From contig JAFQMS010000040.1 in assembly GCA_017396145.1 (NCBI GenBank), forward strand, positions 62,001 to 126,000: DNA of 64,000 bases. The letters run 5' to 3'. The position numbers were made by a program, and so were the translations under genes. The notes below the pieces were generated by a model that searched no databases, was not told where the DNA came from, and saw only the letters and a program-made list of their open reading frames with translations. This document shows positions 27,203-36,409 of the stretch, one piece after another; the stretch's first letter is position 1; the number at the start of each line of letters is the position of its first letter. The stretch comes from Lachnospiraceae bacterium (GTDB lineage Bacteria > Bacillota > Clostridia > Lachnospirales > Lachnospiraceae).

Positions 27203-29251
27203 TTACTTCTTAAACACATTCTTGAGTTTTTGTGGTATTCTATGCAGTTTCCAAGCAATACGGACTAGAATACTTCCTTTGTATTCCGACAATTCTGTTT
27301 TAAGTTTAGAGTTTGCTTCTTTCAACTTAGAATTTTCATTTTCTTTTATTGCTTTTTGCTCTCTATTCCACTCTAACTGACTCTCTAATGTTGTAATTTT
27401 TTCTTTATTCTTTTCACAACGTTCTTTATAGATTTCAACCTGATTTCTATTCCATTTTAGTTGACCTTCTAATGTTGTAACCCTATTTCTACTCTTTTCA
27501 ATGCGCTCCTTATAAGTTTCAACTTGACCTCTATTCCACTCTAACTGTTCCTTATAGGTTTCAACCTGTCCACGGTTCCACTCCAACTGATTTTTATACT
27601 TTTCAACCTGACCTCTGTTCCATTCTAACTGGTCTTCAAGTATCTTAACCTGTTTTCTGTTCCAACTTAAGGCTTCTTTTACTTCAGAAATCATCGCATC
27701 ATTTTCACTATCATTTCTCGCCTTATAAAGTAACGATTCCAATACATTCTCTGAAATTCTCACTGGATTCTCAACACATTTATTCTTATAGTGACTTACG
27801 TGAACACAATCCATAGATGGCAGGCTGAACACAAAAGTTTCTATTGGATACAAACAGAACCCATATTGCACGAGATTATGATACTTTGATTGCAGTGTAA
27901 CGCCACCCATACTAATTAGTATCGTTTTTATTCTTGATGCAAGAGATTCAAAATAATTGTCATACAAATCCACACATTCATAAGTTTTTAGAATGCCAGC
28001 AAATATTTTGCTTCTCGCAACACATCCAAATACTTTATCTGTAAATGAGTTATTTGACTCATATCCAAAAAAGGCCAAATCATAGAGAAACATATTAAAT
28101 GGCGCTTCCACCTCAATATCATCATCTATGTATATTCCACCGTTTTCATAACACTTTTTAACAGCAAAATACTTTCCTACCATACACCAGTCATGGTTCT
28201 CACATGCTTTTTTTATCACTTCCGGGCAAGATAGCACATCACAATTATCTTCGTTTAGAATAACAAATTGCGGTTTATCCCTAAACACATTTTCTAATCC
28301 CTCGGTGTTGTATTCTTCTTTTCCAAATCCATTAACATACACTATTTGCGGAATTGTTTCTATCTCTCCACTATATCGTTCACAAAAATAATATAGTTTC
28401 TCTGACTTTATTAATAAATCTTCAATCTCCTTAAGTTCATCTATATATTTGAATGCCTCTTTATAGAAAACATCCTTATATATTGGTCTCTTATCACCGT
28501 AAAGTAACAATCTTTCAACAGAAAAAAGTAATGCCTCTTCTCTATATTTTTCATTAGTTTTTTCCAGTAATATATCATTTCCTAGAATTATATCTTCTAC
28601 TATTTTGTAATTAGTAAAATCTAGTGTTATTGATTGCGGAGATCTTTCATGATAATATCCCGGAACGCAATAATAAACAATGGAAGGTTCGTTTGATATA
28701 GCAGGAAACAACCATGCCAAATCCTCCCCTATACCTAATTCAGGTAATAAACCATATCGTTCAAACAAATCTCTTCTAAACAATCTTCCAGTTAAACCAT
28801 ACTCATTTAATTTCAGATAGTTCTCTATTGCTTCATGTTCTTTGATAATATCAGATTTTCTTTTATTATTACCATCTACTTCCCAAATTGGAGAAAAAAC
28901 AATCTCTGGGAAATCACTTGTTTGCGCTTTCCCATACATTCTTTTTAACATTTTATAGTCAATATAGTCCCCTGATTCAACTATTGTTACATATTTTCCT
29001 CTGGCATGCTTTATTCCTGTATTCTTAGCATGTGTCACACCTTTTTGCTCGGATTTCATAACATTTATTATATCGGGAAACCTATTTTGCCACTTCTCCA
29101 TAATTGTCCACGAAGAATCCGTAGAATAGTCATCCACTATAAGCACTTCGATATTTTTCAGTGTCTGAAACACCAAACTGTCTATACATCTATCCAAATA
29201 ATCTGCTCTATTATTAACAACTACTATTACTGAAACAGCGATATCATTCAT
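27203..29251 (-). CDS. Bifunctional glycosyltransferase (GT2 + GT32-like) with coiled-coil tail
   Basis: A 682-residue protein with three parts. Residues 1 to about 230 are a GT2 domain (SVIVVVNNRADYLDRCIDS, VDDYSTDSS, THAKNTG). Residues about 300-480 resemble the GT32/DXD capsular type, with YFAVKKCYENGGIYIDDDIE. Residues about 520-650 form a coiled coil of 14-residue repeats (QLEWNRGQVETYKE and variants), ending in a basic tail. It would add two sugars in one polypeptide, while the coiled coil may set chain length or tether partners (inference). In the GT2 part the usual DxDD acidic motif reads VESGDYID, so that domain may be altered. AAGGA precedes the ATG. Confidence 0.82.
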   Translation of the reverse strand: MNDIAVSVIVVVNNRADYLDRCIDSLVFQTLKNIEVLIVDDYSTDSSWTIMEKWQNRFPDIINVMKSEQKGVTHAKNTGIKHARGKYVTIVESGDYIDYKMLKRMYGKAQTSDFPEIVFSPIWEVDGNNKRKSDIIKEHEAIENYLKLNEYGLTGRLFRRDLFERYGLLPELGIGEDLAWLFPAISNEPSIVYYCVPGYYHERSPQSITLDFTNYKIVEDIILGNDILLEKTNEKYREEALLFSVERLLLYGDKRPIYKDVFYKEAFKYIDELKEIEDLLIKSEKLYYFCERYSGEIETIPQIVYVNGFGKEEYNTEGLENVFRDKPQFVILNEDNCDVLSCPEVIKKACENHDWCMVGKYFAVKKCYENGGIYIDDDIEVEAPFNMFLYDLAFFGYESNNSFTDKVFGCVARSKIFAGILKTYECVDLYDNYFESLASRIKTILISMGGVTLQSKYHNLVQYGFCLYPIETFVFSLPSMDCVHVSHYKNKCVENPVRISENVLESLLYKARNDSENDAMISEVKEALSWNRKQVKILEDQLEWNRGQVEKYKNQLEWNRGQVETYKEQLEWNRGQVETYKERIEKSRNRVTTLEGQLKWNRNQVEIYKERCEKNKEKITTLESQLEWNREQKAIKENENSKLKEANSKLKTELSEYKGSILVRIAWKLHRIPQKLKNVFKK
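27330..27690 (-). repeat. In-gene 42-bp repeats encoding 14-residue coiled-coil units
   Basis: About eight units, each opening with a WNR core or a diverged version of it, separated by 42 bp. The two or three central units are nearly identical (EQLEWNRGQVETYK). The period equals two heptads. Confidence 0.8.
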
Positions 29252-29310
29252 TACTTATCTTCCTTTCCCTTAATTATTACGTTTTTGTCTTTTACACAAT
29301 TCCTGTGTAG

Positions 29311-30399
29311 TTAATTGGACTTCATATAGAGCAGTAATTCTCTTAATTCTTCTAGAGAAGAAGGCATATGCAAATATACTCCATTCTCATTCATATTCTT
29401 CTTTATTCTGTCAAGACACTTCTGAAATCCCTCGTCAGTATGTAATGGTACTTCCCATTTATATAACTTTTCTAAAGAAACAACATTTATATTCTTATTA
29501 AAAATTATATATGGTGTAAGTATTGCAGTAGATGTTACAGATATTAGTATTTTCTTCTCTACTGTAGAATTCAATAACTGACATTCCCATGGAGTATTGC
29601 TCTTTCCTATTGTCTTGTAACCCATAGGCGCAAACCTGTCATAGTCATCTCTTGGATGGGTTTTAACTACTATATTGTCTTTTCCAACAATTCTAGCTAT
29701 TTCTTTGAACAATTCCATATCATTAGTAACATGTCTGTCTGTAAAAAAGAAATCTTCAAAATAAATAAATCTCTCTTCTGGCATAGGCTCATTACCAAAA
29801 ATATATGTCAATTTCTCTTTAAGTATTGTGTTTTCATACGGATTAGGTATTTTGTATAATTCATAATCATATTCGTCTACAGAGTATACTTCGGGTCTGT
29901 ATAGATACATACCTTTTATGGCATTGCAGAAATTATTCTTTCCGTATTCCCCCATAAAAAATGGTCTATTATCCGATTTTTTAAAGTCCATAGAATAACT
30001 TCTAAGACCCTCATCATATTGTATAACGTCAGGTTTTTTTCCTTTAAGCACACATTGGTGATATAGTATCTTCCAAGCTGCTGAATCTAATGCTGCAAAT
30101 ATTTTATCATATATAAATTCTATTGGTTCTTCACCATAATACAAATCAGGGTTCTCAACCAATTCCATCTTTTCTTCATCACTTAATCCCCAGAAACTAC
30201 TTTCAACTTCAGTAAAATCCGGACGATATAATCTACCAAACACCTTCTCTTCTTCTAGTCGTTTCAACATATCTTCATTCCATGAAATAGCAGAACGAAG
30301 CAGTATATCACATCTGCACTCTTGTAACACTGACATTCTAATAACAATTGCATTAAATAGTTGATATGGTGAAGCAACCAGAAATAGAATGTTATCCAT
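29311..30399 (-). CDS. Sialyltransferase-like glycosyltransferase (GT52/polysialyltransferase type)
   Basis: A 362-residue protein. It opens MDNILFLVASPYQLFNAIVI, with YDEGLRSYS, FFFTDRHVTNDM, a KTHPRDDYDRF motif and an SVTSTAIL segment; SPYQLFNA and HPR are hallmarks of GT52 and related CMP-sialic acid-using enzymes. The CMP-sugar synthetase encoded downstream supports a CMP-sugar donor. The ATG at 30397-30399 is 7 bp from GGGAG; the adjacent ATG at 30400-30402 is also possible. It is the first gene of the glycan cluster. Confidence 0.72.
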   Translation of the reverse strand: MDNILFLVASPYQLFNAIVIRMSVLQECRCDILLRSAISWNEDMLKRLEEEKVFGRLYRPDFTEVESSFWGLSDEEKMELVENPDLYYGEEPIEFIYDKIFAALDSAAWKILYHQCVLKGKKPDVIQYDEGLRSYSMDFKKSDNRPFFMGEYGKNNFCNAIKGMYLYRPEVYSVDEYDYELYKIPNPYENTILKEKLTYIFGNEPMPEERFIYFEDFFFTDRHVTNDMELFKEIARIVGKDNIVVKTHPRDDYDRFAPMGYKTIGKSNTPWECQLLNSTVEKKILISVTSTAILTPYIIFNKNINVVSLEKLYKWEVPLHTDEGFQKCLDRIKKNMNENGVYLHMPSSLEELRELLLYMKSN

Positions 30400-30446
30400 C
30401 ATAATTCTCCCAAGCCTCCAACAAACATTTGTACATTTATATTCAA

Positions 30447-30482
30447 ATGATATCATATCTCATTCTTCCGACATGATATCAT
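30447..30482. promoter_or_regulatory. Two copies of palindrome ATGATATCAT upstream of the glycan cluster
   Basis: ATGATATCAT at 30447-30456 and 30473-30482, with starts 26 bp apart. They lie in the gap between engB and the first gene of the glycan cluster. They could bind a dimeric regulator at two turns' distance, or pair as an 11-bp stem after engB. No T-run follows, so a terminator is less likely. Confidence 0.4.
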
Positions 30483-30506
30483 TCCCTTTGCCAACACATT
30501 TATATT

Positions 30507-31094
30507 TTAACTATCTATAAACGACTCCATTACCTCATATATCTCTTCTCTTCCCTGTTTAGTAGTTGCAGAGAAAGGAATCACAGGCACATCGTTTTCT
30601 AACTTTAACTTATTTCTAATAACCTTAACATTAGCCGCTAACTGACTTCTTTTAATCTTGTCCAGTTTTGTAGCAATAATAACAGGCTTAAATCCTGTAG
30701 ACTTTATAAACTCATACATTCCAACATCATTAGCTGTAGGCTCATGTCTAATATCTACTAGCAAGAATATCACTCTCAACTGCTCTGATTTTACAAGGTA
30801 TCTTTCTATCATCTTGCCCCATTGTGCCTTAACTGCTTCTGAAGCCTTAGCATATCCGTATCCCGGCAAATCTACAAGGAAAAACTCCTTATTAACTTCA
30901 TAAAAGTTAATTGTCTGTGTCTTTCCCGGCTGTGAGGATGTTCTTGCCAAAGATTTTCTATTAATTATCGCATTAATTAGCGAGGACTTTCCAACATTGG
31001 AACGTCCCGCAAATGCAATCTCTGGTATTTCATTTTGTGGCAGTTTACTTGTAACGCCACATACTGTTTTTAGTTCAACTGATTTGATAACCAT
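30507..31094 (-). CDS. engB: Ribosome biogenesis GTPase EngB (YsxC/YihA)
   Basis: A 195-residue TRAFAC GTPase with G1 AGRSNVGKSS, G2/G3 DLPGYGYAKA, G4 TKLDK and G5 FSATT. It is needed for large ribosomal subunit assembly. It is coupled to clpX: the clpX stop overlaps the start region. The ATG at 31092-31094 lies 9 bp from AAGGA; the upstream ATG at 31101-31103 abuts that site. The clpX-engB order is common in Firmicutes. Confidence 0.93.
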   Translation of the reverse strand: MVIKSVELKTVCGVTSKLPQNEIPEIAFAGRSNVGKSSLINAIINRKSLARTSSQPGKTQTINFYEVNKEFFLVDLPGYGYAKASEAVKAQWGKMIERYLVKSEQLRVIFLLVDIRHEPTANDVGMYEFIKSTGFKPVIIATKLDKIKRSQLAANVKVIRNKLKLENDVPVIPFSATTKQGREEIYEVMESFIDS

Positions 31095-31095
31095 A

Positions 31096-32385
<1,290 letters not shown>

Positions 32386-32413
32386 TTAATTCACCTCTCA
32401 AAATCTGACGAAG

Positions 32414-32998
32414 TTATTTTCTGTTAGTAATAACCTCATCTATTATTCCATATTCCTTTGCTTCGTAAGCATCCATATAATGGTCTCTTTCTGTATCAAC
32501 AGATACTACTTCCAAAGGCTTTCCTGTATTCTGCGCTAACATTTCGTTTAACTTTTTCTTTATCTTTAAAATGTTTTCAGCTACAATCTGAATCTCTGTA
32601 GCCTGACCTCTTGCTCCGCCAGAAGGCTGATGAATCATAACCTCTGCATTAGGAAGGGCAAATCTCTTTCCCTTTGCACCACCTGCAAGTAGGAATGCAC
32701 CCATACTTGCCGCAAGACCTATACATATTGTTGACACATCACATTTGATGTACTGCATTGTATCATATATAGCCATTCCTGCTGTAACTGATCCACCCGG
32801 ACTATTGATATATAGGCAAATATCTTTGTTAGGGTCTTCTGATTCTAAATATAATAACTGTGCAACTACAAGACTTGCTGTTACATCTGTAACTTCTTCT
32901 CCAAGAAAAATAATTCTATCCTTTAATAATCTTGAATAGATATCATAACTTCTCTCACCTTTACTGGTTGATTCTAAGACATAAGGTACTAAACTCAT
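32414..32998 (-). CDS. clpP: ATP-dependent Clp protease, proteolytic subunit ClpP
   Basis: A 194-residue serine peptidase with the triad Ser98 (AASMGAF), His123 (MIHQPSGG) and Asp172. It forms the double heptamer barrel that degrades proteins delivered by ClpX. It lies directly before clpX, with a 28-bp gap. A TATAAT box lies about 40 bp upstream of the start, without a clear -35, so it may have its own promoter besides read-through from tig. Confidence 0.97.
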   Translation of the reverse strand: MSLVPYVLESTSKGERSYDIYSRLLKDRIIFLGEEVTDVTASLVVAQLLYLESEDPNKDICLYINSPGGSVTAGMAIYDTMQYIKCDVSTICIGLAASMGAFLLAGGAKGKRFALPNAEVMIHQPSGGARGQATEIQIVAENILKIKKKLNEMLAQNTGKPLEVVSVDTERDHYMDAYEAKEYGIIDEVITNRK

Positions 32999-33049
32999 AT
33001 TTTTTTACTCCATTTCTATTATTTTTCAAACTACCTATTATAATACCTA

Positions 33050-33099
33050 AAGCTAAGGATAAAATTCCGTTTAAAATCATTGAATCTAATCCTTAGCTT
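33050..33099 (-). terminator. Hairpin after tig
   Basis: An 11-bp perfect inverted repeat (33050-33060 and 33089-33099) with a long 28-base loop, just past the tig stop. Only a weak T-rich stretch follows on the minus strand, so termination is uncertain. Confidence 0.5.
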
Positions 33100-33124
33100 A
33101 GTTAGTTTTATATTCGGCTCTTAA

Positions 33125-34411
33125 TTATTCTTCTACAGCTGCATCTGTTACAAAATTTACAGCCTTTTCGATAGCAATATCTTCGCAGATAGCTTTCTTT
33201 TCTTCGTCACCAATCATTTCCTTAATCTTATCTACTTCCATACCATACATTCCAGCCATCTTTGTGATTTCGTTTTCGAAATCTTCATCTGTAGCTTCTA
33301 TGTTTTCAGCCTTAGCAACTGCTTCTAATACTAGTCTGCTTTGGATTGATTTAAGTGCCTGAGGCTTCATTGTATCTAAGAACTTCTTAACATCCATACC
33401 TGTCATCTGAAGGTATGTATCTAATGAAAGCCCTTGTGACTGAAGTCTCTGCGCAAAATTCTCAGCCTGCTGTCTTGCCTGTGTATCAACCATTGCATCA
33501 GGAATTTCCATAGTTGCATTAGCGATAATTGCTTCTATAACCTTATCTTCCTTTGCTGCCTTTGCTTCCTTTTCCTTAGCTTCGGTTACAGACTTCTTAA
33601 CATCTGCTTTATACTCATCTACTGTGTCGAACTCTGACACATCCTGTACAAAGTCATCATCAAGTTCTGGAAGTTCTTTAACCTTAATATCATTAAGTTT
33701 ACATGCAAACACTGCAGGCTTTCCTGCAAGTTCAGCTGCATGATATGTCTCTGGGAAAGTAACGTTTACGTCAAATTCTTCACCAACATTCTTTCCAACA
33801 ATCTGCTCTTCAAATCCATCAATAAAGCTGTGACTTCCAAGTTCGAGACTATCATGGTTACCAGTGCCGCCTTCAAATGCTACACCATCAATTGAACCGG
33901 CATAGTCAATAGCAACGATATCTCCCATTGCTGCTGCTCTATCGCTTACAGGAATTATTCTTGCATTCTGCTGTCTTGTTTTTTCAATGCGCTCATCAAC
34001 TTCTGCATCAGTTACTTCTACAGTAACTTTCTCAACTTTTATTCCCTTGTATTCACCTAATGTAACCTCAGGTTTAACAGCAACTGTAGCTGTAAATACA
34101 AATGGCTGTCCTTTTCCTATTGTAACAACGTCTATATCAGGCTGAGATACGATTACAAGACCTGATTCCTTAGCTGCTTTATCATATGCATCTGGAATAC
34201 ATATATTAGCTGCATCCTCATAGAAAATCTCTGCCCCATAAAGTTTTTCAATTACGTTTCTTGGTGCTTTTCCTTTTCTAAATCCATGAACATTTATCTT
34301 TCCTTTATTCTTAAGATATGCCTGCTGACATGCTGCTTCAAAATCAGCTTGTTCTACCTCAATTGTTAACTTCGCCATATTCTTTTCTAAATTCTCTACC
34401 TGTACACTCAT
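33125..34411 (-). CDS. tig: Trigger factor (ribosome-bound chaperone and prolyl isomerase)
   Basis: A 428-residue protein. The N-terminal ribosome-binding domain carries the signature GFRKGKAPRNVIEK, then a central FKBP-type PPIase domain (GDIVAIDYAGSIDG) and a C-terminal helical chaperone domain follow. It assists nascent chains at the exit tunnel. AAGGAGG precedes the ATG. The order tig-clpP-clpX-engB is a standard Firmicutes block; lon, which sometimes sits in it, is absent. Confidence 0.97.
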   Translation of the reverse strand: MSVQVENLEKNMAKLTIEVEQADFEAACQQAYLKNKGKINVHGFRKGKAPRNVIEKLYGAEIFYEDAANICIPDAYDKAAKESGLVIVSQPDIDVVTIGKGQPFVFTATVAVKPEVTLGEYKGIKVEKVTVEVTDAEVDERIEKTRQQNARIIPVSDRAAAMGDIVAIDYAGSIDGVAFEGGTGNHDSLELGSHSFIDGFEEQIVGKNVGEEFDVNVTFPETYHAAELAGKPAVFACKLNDIKVKELPELDDDFVQDVSEFDTVDEYKADVKKSVTEAKEKEAKAAKEDKVIEAIIANATMEIPDAMVDTQARQQAENFAQRLQSQGLSLDTYLQMTGMDVKKFLDTMKPQALKSIQSRLVLEAVAKAENIEATDEDFENEITKMAGMYGMEVDKIKEMIGDEEKKAICEDIAIEKAVNFVTDAAVEE

Positions 34412-34477
34412 GGTAAATTATCCTCCTTAAATCTAGGTTTATATTATTTTTGTTTTTCATTCTGTACACATTCGCAC

Positions 34478-34486
34478 ATTATATCA
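34478..34486 (-). promoter_or_regulatory. Extended -10 promoter of tig
   Basis: TGATATAAT on the minus strand (TATAAT at 34478-34483 with TG one base before it) about 65 bp before the tig start. No good -35 is seen. Confidence 0.55.
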
Positions 34487-34522
34487 CATAAATTCCAGAA
34501 AATCTATATTAATATTATATTT

Positions 34523-35866
34523 TTATAATGCCAAACCTTCCGCTTTCATCACATCAATAACTCCATATACATGCTCGCCACAAAGTTCATCAGTAGCTGC
34601 CTCTACCATAACTCTAATCACTGGTTCAGTTCCACTTTCCCTTACAAGAATTCTTCCGTTATCTCCAAGTGCTTCTTCACTTGCTTTAATTGCTTTTAAA
34701 ACTTTAGAATTATTCATAACAGCTGCTTTATCAGTAACTCTTACATTGACTAAAAGTTGTGGATATATCTTAAGCCCCTTTAAAAGTTCCGAAAGTTTTG
34801 ACTTACTTTCAAGCATTGCTTCCATTATCATAAGCGAAGTCAATATGCCATCGCCTGTTGTAGCATACTTACTAAAAATAATGTGTCCTGACTGCTCACC
34901 ACCTAATGTATATCCATTTTCCACCATACATTCATTAACATATTTATCGCCAACAGCAGTTTTCACATAATTAATTCCTTGTTTATCAAATGCCTTATAT
35001 AGTCCCAAATTAGACATTATAGTAGTTACTACTGTATCCGAATTCAATTCACCATGCTTCTTCATATATACAGCGCAAATATACATAATCATATCGCCAT
35101 CTACTAGTTTGCCATTCTCGTCTATTGCAAAGCATCTGTCTGCATCTCCATCATAAGCAAATCCTATATCTAATTTATTCTCTACAACAAACTTTTGAAG
35201 TGCTCCAACATGTGTAGAACCTACTCCCGCATTAATGTTAGTACCATCAGGTTCATTTCCCATAACATATGTTTTTGCACCTAATGCATCAAACACACCC
35301 TTTGCAACTGTTGTTGCCGAACCATTCGCAAGGTCTAAGCCCACTCTGATTCCCTTAAAACTTCTCTTTGCTAAAGACATAAGGTATCCAATATATCTAT
35401 GTCTGCCAATTGCATGGTCCGAAGTCTTTCCTATATCTTCTTTTACTGCTAAAGGTATATTATCTATTGGCGAATCAATATAGTTTTCTATTAATTCCTC
35501 TACTTCTGCTTCTAGTTTGCACCCTGCACCATTTATTATCTTAATTCCATTATCAAAATATGGATTATGACTTGCAGAAATCATTATTCCGCAGTCAAAA
35601 CCTTCTGTTTTGACAACATACGCTACACTAGGAGTTGTTGTTACATGAAGCAAACACACATCTGCTCCACTGGCTGTAAGGCCTGCAACTAGAGAATATT
35701 CAAACATATAACTTGAACGTCTTGTATCTTTTCCTATAACAACTCTTGCTTTGTGTTCTTTACCATAATAACTTCCTAAAAACCTTCCCACTTTAAAGGC
35801 ATGATTTACCGTTAAATCCACATTAGCTTCACCACGAAAACCGTCTGTTCCAAAATACTTTCCCAT
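34523..35866 (-). CDS. glmM: Phosphoglucosamine mutase
   Basis: A 447-residue alpha-D-phosphohexomutase. It opens GKYFGTDGFRGEANVD, has the phosphoserine loop ISASHNP (Ser99), the metal loop DGDADRC, the sugar loop GGEQSGH and the phosphate-binding RESGTEP. It converts glucosamine-6-P to glucosamine-1-P for UDP-GlcNAc and cell wall synthesis. It has its own strong promoter. Confidence 0.97.
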   Translation of the reverse strand: MGKYFGTDGFRGEANVDLTVNHAFKVGRFLGSYYGKEHKARVVIGKDTRRSSYMFEYSLVAGLTASGADVCLLHVTTTPSVAYVVKTEGFDCGIMISASHNPYFDNGIKIINGAGCKLEAEVEELIENYIDSPIDNIPLAVKEDIGKTSDHAIGRHRYIGYLMSLAKRSFKGIRVGLDLANGSATTVAKGVFDALGAKTYVMGNEPDGTNINAGVGSTHVGALQKFVVENKLDIGFAYDGDADRCFAIDENGKLVDGDMIMYICAVYMKKHGELNSDTVVTTIMSNLGLYKAFDKQGINYVKTAVGDKYVNECMVENGYTLGGEQSGHIIFSKYATTGDGILTSLMIMEAMLESKSKLSELLKGLKIYPQLLVNVRVTDKAAVMNNSKVLKAIKASEEALGDNGRILVRESGTEPVIRVMVEAATDELCGEHVYGVIDVMKAEGLAL

Positions 35867-35915
35867 ATATACATCCTTTCTTTATTTTCTTAATATTAAA
35901 TGCACATACACCTTG

Positions 35916-35944
35916 ATTATATTACTCACACTAAATATTTGCAA
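35916..35944 (-). promoter_or_regulatory. Promoter of glmM
   Basis: TTGCAA (35939-35944), a 17-bp spacer and a perfect TATAAT (35916-35921) on the minus strand, about 50 bp before the start codon. Confidence 0.8.
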
Positions 35945-35983
35945 CACAAAAGAGTTATGTTATTAAGATTTTCAAATCTAAAA

Positions 35984-36013
35984 AGGCTTTCGGGGTACAA
36001 GCCCCAAAAGCCT
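35984..36013 (-). terminator. Intrinsic terminator after the spore protein gene
   Basis: GGCTTT plus GGGG arms (from 35985) pair with CCCC plus AAAGCC (to 36012), with a single mismatch and a 5-base loop; TTTTT follows on the minus strand. It isolates the spore protein gene from glmM. Confidence 0.9.
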
Positions 36014-36048
36014 ATAATCTTTTTAAATAATCAACTTATTCTAAAGAT

Positions 36049-36270
36049 TTAGAGATTACCACTCTGGCCAGACATTGCTTCTTCCTGTCTCTTAATCATC
36101 TGTCTAACCATTTCTCCACCAACTGAACCGTTTTGAGCACTTGTTAAGTGACCATTGTAACCGTTCTGTAATGGAACGCCAAGTTCTGAAGCAACTTCCA
36201 TTTTGAACTTGTTCATTGCAGCCTTAGCCTGTGGTACTTCCATACGATTTGAACTTGAATTGCTTGCCAT
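36049..36270 (-). CDS. Alpha/beta-type small acid-soluble spore protein
   Basis: A 73-residue protein with the SASP signature: KFKMEVASELGV, the GPR protease-type site region around the ELGV helix, then GYNGHLTSAQNGSVGGEMVR. It coats DNA in spores and protects it from UV and heat. GGAGG lies 7 bp before the ATG at 36268-36270; upstream starts in the same frame lack support. A CATAATA box about 110 bp upstream could be a sigma-G -10. Presence suggests a spore-forming lineage, though not proof of sporulation. Confidence 0.92.
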   Translation of the reverse strand: MASNSSSNRMEVPQAKAAMNKFKMEVASELGVPLQNGYNGHLTSAQNGSVGGEMVRQMIKRQEEAMSGQSGNL

Positions 36271-36300
36271 AATAACACCTCCGTGAGTAATCACATATTT

Positions 36301-36344
36301 AACAAGCAAATGTCAGACTGTATTCAATCTGACATTCATTTGTT
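36301..36344 (-). other. Long hairpin in the leader of the spore protein gene
   Basis: Arms 36301-36317 and 36328-36344 pair over at least 9 continuous bp (TGTCAGA core) and again at the AACAA ends. It would sit at the 5' end of the transcript and may stabilise the mRNA. Confidence 0.5.
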
Positions 36345-36409
36345 ATGATATTATTATGAACTCTATAACTTAAATTATAAGTGGTAAATTATACTTATAT
36401 TAGAATTAT

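Noticed and set aside
27330..27690. Regular 42-bp repeats that could suggest a CRISPR array or minisatellite
   Set aside because: They are in frame inside the glycosyltransferase gene and encode two-heptad coiled-coil units, with no spacers.
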